Shown piece by piece: positions 60,867-64,000 of a stretch of DNA of 64,000 nucleotides. Position 1 is the stretch's first letter; every line of letters begins with the position of its first letter. The notes beneath the pieces were generated by a model. That model did no database searches. It saw only the letters and a list, made by a program, of their open reading frames with translations, and was not told the DNA's origin. The stretch covers positions 434,001-498,000 of the forward strand of contig NZ_CP033019.1 in NCBI RefSeq assembly GCF_003667705.1, in the 5' to 3' direction. Origin of the DNA: Janthinobacterium agaricidamnosum. GTDB taxonomy: Bacteria > Pseudomonadota > Gammaproteobacteria > Burkholderiales > Burkholderiaceae_D. The position numbers and the translations under genes were made by a program.

Positions 60867-61364
60867 CTACTCATCGCTTTCGGCTGGGCATATTGCCGCT
60901 TGTGCGGCCTCTTGCGAGGACGTTTCCGCTGCCGCCAGCAGGGTGTCGACGGTGCTGGCGTCAACGCGCTTCATGTCTTTCGACCACGATACGAGTAAGG
61001 CGAAAGACAGCAACAGGCTGATCACGCCGAGGACTAGCGTAAGACCGATGCCCCATTGCGACCACTTTCGTTGTACCAGGTTGAAGTGTTCAACACTTTG
61101 CCATTCTCCATTTTTCCAGGCCATCTCACGGCCTTTGATGCCCAGCCAGATGGCAACCCCGATGCCAACGTAGGGGATCAGTGCGAGTAAGCCTATCCAC
61201 GTGCGGTTGCCGATCGCCCATATCCAGTTCAGCAGGAAAGCACCCCAGCTCCAGCCAGCCACACCGGCAGGCAGTGCCTCGGCGGCGTCACTGCGCGCGC
61301 CACAGTTGGCGCAAAAGTGCGTCTTGCCTTCCGCTTGCTGCGTCCCGCATGCCGTGCAAAACAT
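60867..61364 (-). CDS. zinc-ribbon membrane protein
   Basis: This 165-residue protein starts with a zinc ribbon (CTACG ... CANCG, two CxxC pairs). A membrane region with helices around 38-55 and 57-77 follows, with a third around 106-126. It resembles 'zinc-ribbon domain plus DUF805-like/YIP' small membrane proteins. No named family is certain. The gene is convergent to the Ter cluster. Confidence 0.75.
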   Translation of the reverse strand: MFCTACGTQQAEGKTHFCANCGARSDAAEALPAGVAGWSWGAFLLNWIWAIGNRTWIGLLALIPYVGIGVAIWLGIKGREMAWKNGEWQSVEHFNLVQRKWSQWGIGLTLVLGVISLLLSFALLVSWSKDMKRVDASTVDTLLAAAETSSQEAAQAAICPAESDE

Positions 61365-61508
61365 GGGCTATCCTTCACGATGAATGGTGACCAGGCGGCT
61401 GCGGTGCATGGGTTTATCCCCCGCAACAGCCGTACAGTGCATTCTTCTTCGTCGACGTCATGGCTGTCTTGATTACAATCAAGAGTTACCCTTGTCGTGC
61501 CAGGCAGC

Positions 61509-63161
61509 TCACTTCTTGCAGCGTATCGGCACGTTCACGGAATTGCCGTCCGAACTCAAGTTGCGGTATTGCAAATCTTCGCTCTCGATGGCGAAGCGGG
61601 GCACGGCGTGCACGTAGCGCTGCTTGCAGACCGTGTCGTCATTGATCAGTTTGCCCGCCAGCATGTAGTCGCACAGGGCGAAGCGCGATTCCTCGTCGTC
61701 GAGGATCAGCACGCGCGCGGCGCTGTACAGCGCCGATTGCAAGACGTCCGGGCTGCAGTTTTCCGGCCCCGTCAGTTTCAGATGGGTTTTCGTCTGCGTG
61801 GCCAGGCGTTGCAGCTTGACGAGGGCGGCGCGCTCTTCCTTGCGGGCAATGTCGACTTGGGCGTCGCCGCTGGACAGGCGCAGCGCCAGCGAGGCGATCT
61901 GGTCGATGGAAATATGCCAGGCAAAGCCTTCGAGCCGCGTGCGGATCTGGCCGGGCAGGGGATCGGCCGCATCGACTTCGCAGCGGTACTGGCCCAGGTG
62001 GGGACGGCACAGCACGGGAATGGCAAAGGCCGAGGTGCGCTTGCTCTTGACGAATTTCTGGCTCAGGTCGCCAAAGTTTTCATGCGTGATGGTATCGAAG
62101 CGGGCTTGCCCAAAGCCCATCTTGACGAGGTTTTCCTTGCGCTGGCGTGAAAACAGGGCATCGACGGCATCGTAGATATTCTTGTTGAAGATGCGGTCCA
62201 GCGGCTGGCGCTCGTCCGACATCTTTTCGAAGACGGCGCTGGAATTGGGCGCGTTGGCGTCGATGGAAATGAGGATGAAGGGCTTGCTGTTCAGGCGCGG
62301 CGGCACGACGGCCATGTCGTTGCCGTAGAGTTGCGTCAGGGCCACGTCCCACAGGGTTTCCACGCCCAGATTGTCGGCCGCGCCGCCGTCGAACAGGTGG
62401 ACATACGACGGCGATTCGCGCGACTCGGAACCGAGTTCCGGCACGAACGTATTTTTCGGACGGAAACGCTCGAAGGTGACGGAATCGAACACGCCGGGAA
62501 AGGCGGCCGAGGTGGCCACGGCCGTGGCCAGGCGGATATCCTGGATCGGCGAATGCAGGGTGCCGTAAAAATACTCATAAGAAAACACCACGCGCTTGCC
62601 GCCATCGGTGGCATCCGTCGCGTTGGCCAGGAAGATGGGGCCGTCGTGCGGCAAGTCCTCGTAGGTTTTCTTGTCGTACAGCACATCGTCGAACACGTCG
62701 GACAGGAAGGACGTGCGCGTCTTGTTCGTCAACAACATCGTCGTCAGGTTGGCCGGTTTCAAAATGGTCTGGCCGAAGAAATCCGTTTTCAGCTTGCTGC
62801 GCAGCAAAGGCCAATCCGTCTGCTTGCCATGCAAGGCATAGTAGCCGCCCGCGATGGCGCCGCCGGACACGCCGGAGATGGCCGAGGCGCCGCTGACGAG
62901 ACCGAACTGCTCCAGCTGCTCCAGCGAGGCGGCCGAGAAATTGGCTGCGCGGCTGCCTCCGCCGGACAGGGCGATGCCGATGAAGTGGTCGTTGGGCATC
63001 GGGTTCTGGATGCGCGCCTTGGGCGCGTCGATGCGCAGGCGCGGGGCTTCCTGCACGGTGAACGTGCGGTTTTCCACGCCGCTGTTGGGGCGTAGGGCGA
63101 GTACCGTGCAGCCGCTCAGCAGCGCGGCGAGGATAAATGGTGCGAACAAGCGTGGCTTCAT
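61509..63161 (-). CDS. patatin-like phospholipase lipoprotein
   Basis: This 550-residue protein has a lipobox (LLSGC, Cys18). A patatin domain carries the oxyanion loop GGGSRAAN (67-74), nucleophile GVSGG (Ser99) and catalytic DGG (about 258). It hydrolyses acyl-lipids at the envelope. I start at ATG 63161 because it gives a classical lipoprotein signal; ATG 63182 is an option seven residues longer. The C-terminal half is not assigned to any domain. Confidence 0.88.
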   Translation of the reverse strand: MKPRLFAPFILAALLSGCTVLALRPNSGVENRTFTVQEAPRLRIDAPKARIQNPMPNDHFIGIALSGGGSRAANFSAASLEQLEQFGLVSGASAISGVSGGAIAGGYYALHGKQTDWPLLRSKLKTDFFGQTILKPANLTTMLLTNKTRTSFLSDVFDDVLYDKKTYEDLPHDGPIFLANATDATDGGKRVVFSYEYFYGTLHSPIQDIRLATAVATSAAFPGVFDSVTFERFRPKNTFVPELGSESRESPSYVHLFDGGAADNLGVETLWDVALTQLYGNDMAVVPPRLNSKPFILISIDANAPNSSAVFEKMSDERQPLDRIFNKNIYDAVDALFSRQRKENLVKMGFGQARFDTITHENFGDLSQKFVKSKRTSAFAIPVLCRPHLGQYRCEVDAADPLPGQIRTRLEGFAWHISIDQIASLALRLSSGDAQVDIARKEERAALVKLQRLATQTKTHLKLTGPENCSPDVLQSALYSAARVLILDDEESRFALCDYMLAGKLINDDTVCKQRYVHAVPRFAIESEDLQYRNLSSDGNSVNVPIRCKK

Positions 63162-63233
63162 GCGTGATCTGTGCGTAGTCATTGGTTGGGATACGGACGG
63201 AAACGTGTGCGATTCTAGCAAACTTGCCGGTGA

Positions 63234-64000
63234 TTAAGCATGCAGCTGATATGCGAGGAGGGCGGCGTTGTAGCCCGCGTGTACCAGCATGGGCGCCAGC
63301 AGCGCGCCGCTGCGTTCGTACGCGAGGCCCGCGCACAGGCCCAGCACGAAGGCAGGCAGCATGGCGGAGGGCGGATGCATCATGGCAAACAGCGCGGCGC
63401 CGGTGCCGATGGCCTGCCAGGCCGGCAGCGAACGGCGCAAGCCGCCCTGCAGCAAGCCGCGGAAAATGAATTCCTCGCACAGGGGCGCGGCCAGCACGCC
63501 CAGGGCCAGCAGCCACAGGCTGTCCCACGAACTGCCGCCCGCTGCCGCCGCAGGTGCTTGCAACACGAGCGTGCAGGCGATGCCGCAGAGAGCCGATACG
63601 GCCGCGCCTGCCGTACCCCAGCGCCAGGGGTGCCGGCCTCGTGCCATGCGCGGCACGCCGGCCGTCTTGCTGCGCCAGTAGACCAGGCGCAGCAGCACAT
63701 ACGTGAGCACGCCAGCCACCTTGTCCTTGAGCAGGATCAACAGCAGGATTTGCAGAATAAAAAACAGCATGGCGGCGATCAGGCCGTCGGCCGCCGTCAC
63801 CCTGGCCGGCGGCGAGGCGGACGGGTCGAGCAGGTAGGGCAGCGCATCGCGTGCTTTTTGCCACAGGGCCACGGCCAGCGCCGCCGTCAGCACGACAAAC
63901 ACCAGTTGCTGCGCCAGGCTGCCGGCCGCCAGCGCGGCGATGTACAGGCCGGTCAGCAGCAGGTATAGATACGTGTAGGCGGGCCGTATCTTTACCGCCG
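63234..64000 (-). CDS. CPBP-family intramembrane metalloprotease, 5' end outside window
   Basis: The frame remains open to the right edge of the window, so the true start is not visible. At least 254 residues are present, with several helices and the CPBP/Abi motifs: CEEFIFRGLLQG (glutamate pair and arginine), FAMMHPPSA and a C-terminal LVHAGYNAALL. These proteases (CAAX-prenyl-protease-like) process membrane peptides, or give bacteriocin self-immunity. The stop is 72 bases from the patatin start. Confidence 0.88.
   Translation of the reverse strand, partial: AVKIRPAYTYLYLLLTGLYIAALAAGSLAQQLVFVVLTAALAVALWQKARDALPYLLDPSASPPARVTAADGLIAAMLFFILQILLLILLKDKVAGVLTYVLLRLVYWRSKTAGVPRMARGRHPWRWGTAGAAVSALCGIACTLVLQAPAAAAGGSSWDSLWLLALGVLAAPLCEEFIFRGLLQGGLRRSLPAWQAIGTGAALFAMMHPPSAMLPAFVLGLCAGLAYERSGALLAPMLVHAGYNAALLAYQLHA

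Overview
The window is GC-rich, gene-dense chromosomal DNA of a betaproteobacterium, most likely an Oxalobacteraceae member of the Janthinobacterium/Duganella/Massilia type. I infer this from the protein families: DUF3717, DUF2970 and DUF2909 small proteins, the xseB-ispA-dxs run, the pilU-pilT / YggS / proC block, glcDEF, and a caa3-like cytochrome oxidase cluster ordered ctaC-ctaD-small assembly peptide-ctaG-DUF2970-ctaE. No database search was possible, so the genus is an inference. I saw no rRNA, tRNA, CRISPR array or prophage.

Layout. 1-2.2 kb: end of a ZIP metal transporter, then an ABC-F ATPase behind a short upstream ORF with a very strong ribosome-binding site. 2.2-5.2 kb (minus): sulfurtransferase, DMT permease and a Rieske oxygenase. 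5.5-8.6 kb: xseB-ispA-dxs for isoprenoid precursors. 8.7-10.9 kb: FUSC-type membrane protein. 11.0-12.6 kb: an apparently undescribed operon of four secreted six-cysteine mini-proteins around a membrane-anchored glutaredoxin, with its own promoter and terminator. 12.6-19.3 kb: PduO-type cobalamin adenosyltransferase, glycolate oxidase glcDEF and a GGDEF-EAL protein. 19.4-29.7 kb: glutathione peroxidase, twitching ATPases PilU and PilT, YggS, ProC, an ECF sigma/anti-sigma/DUF3455 group, a YqjD/YqjE/YqjK-like trio, UbiA, OxyR, DUF3717 and RfaE2.

29.9-39.1 kb is the most distinctive region: a six-gene operon centred on a 1232-residue tubulin/FtsZ-superfamily protein with a C-terminal GYF_2-like domain. 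Its partners are a periplasmic vWA-like protein with a decayed metal site, a small membrane protein, a zinc-ribbon membrane protein, a glycine-zipper lipoprotein and an unrecognised cytoplasmic protein. This fits a membrane-spanning, tubulin-driven remodelling or envelope system. A REP-like palindrome pair and an IS110-family insertion sequence follow. The insertion sequence carries a readable candidate bridge RNA, and it sits exactly at the stop codon of trmL.

40.4-52.2 kb: trmL, comF, bioC and the full cytochrome c oxidase biogenesis cluster (ctaC, ctaD, ctaG, ctaE, SURF1, heme A synthesis ctaA/ctaB, and two SCO/thioredoxin-like proteins). 52.3-57.2 kb: AI-2E-family permease, CNNM/CorC-like protein, aromatic-acid-type MFS transporter and a NhaR-like regulator. 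57.3-60.8 kb: a compact tellurite-resistance-like (Ter) cluster divergent from the NhaR-like gene, with two near-identical direct repeats between them. 60.9-64 kb (minus): zinc-ribbon membrane protein, patatin-like lipoprotein phospholipase and a CPBP-family protease cut by the window edge.
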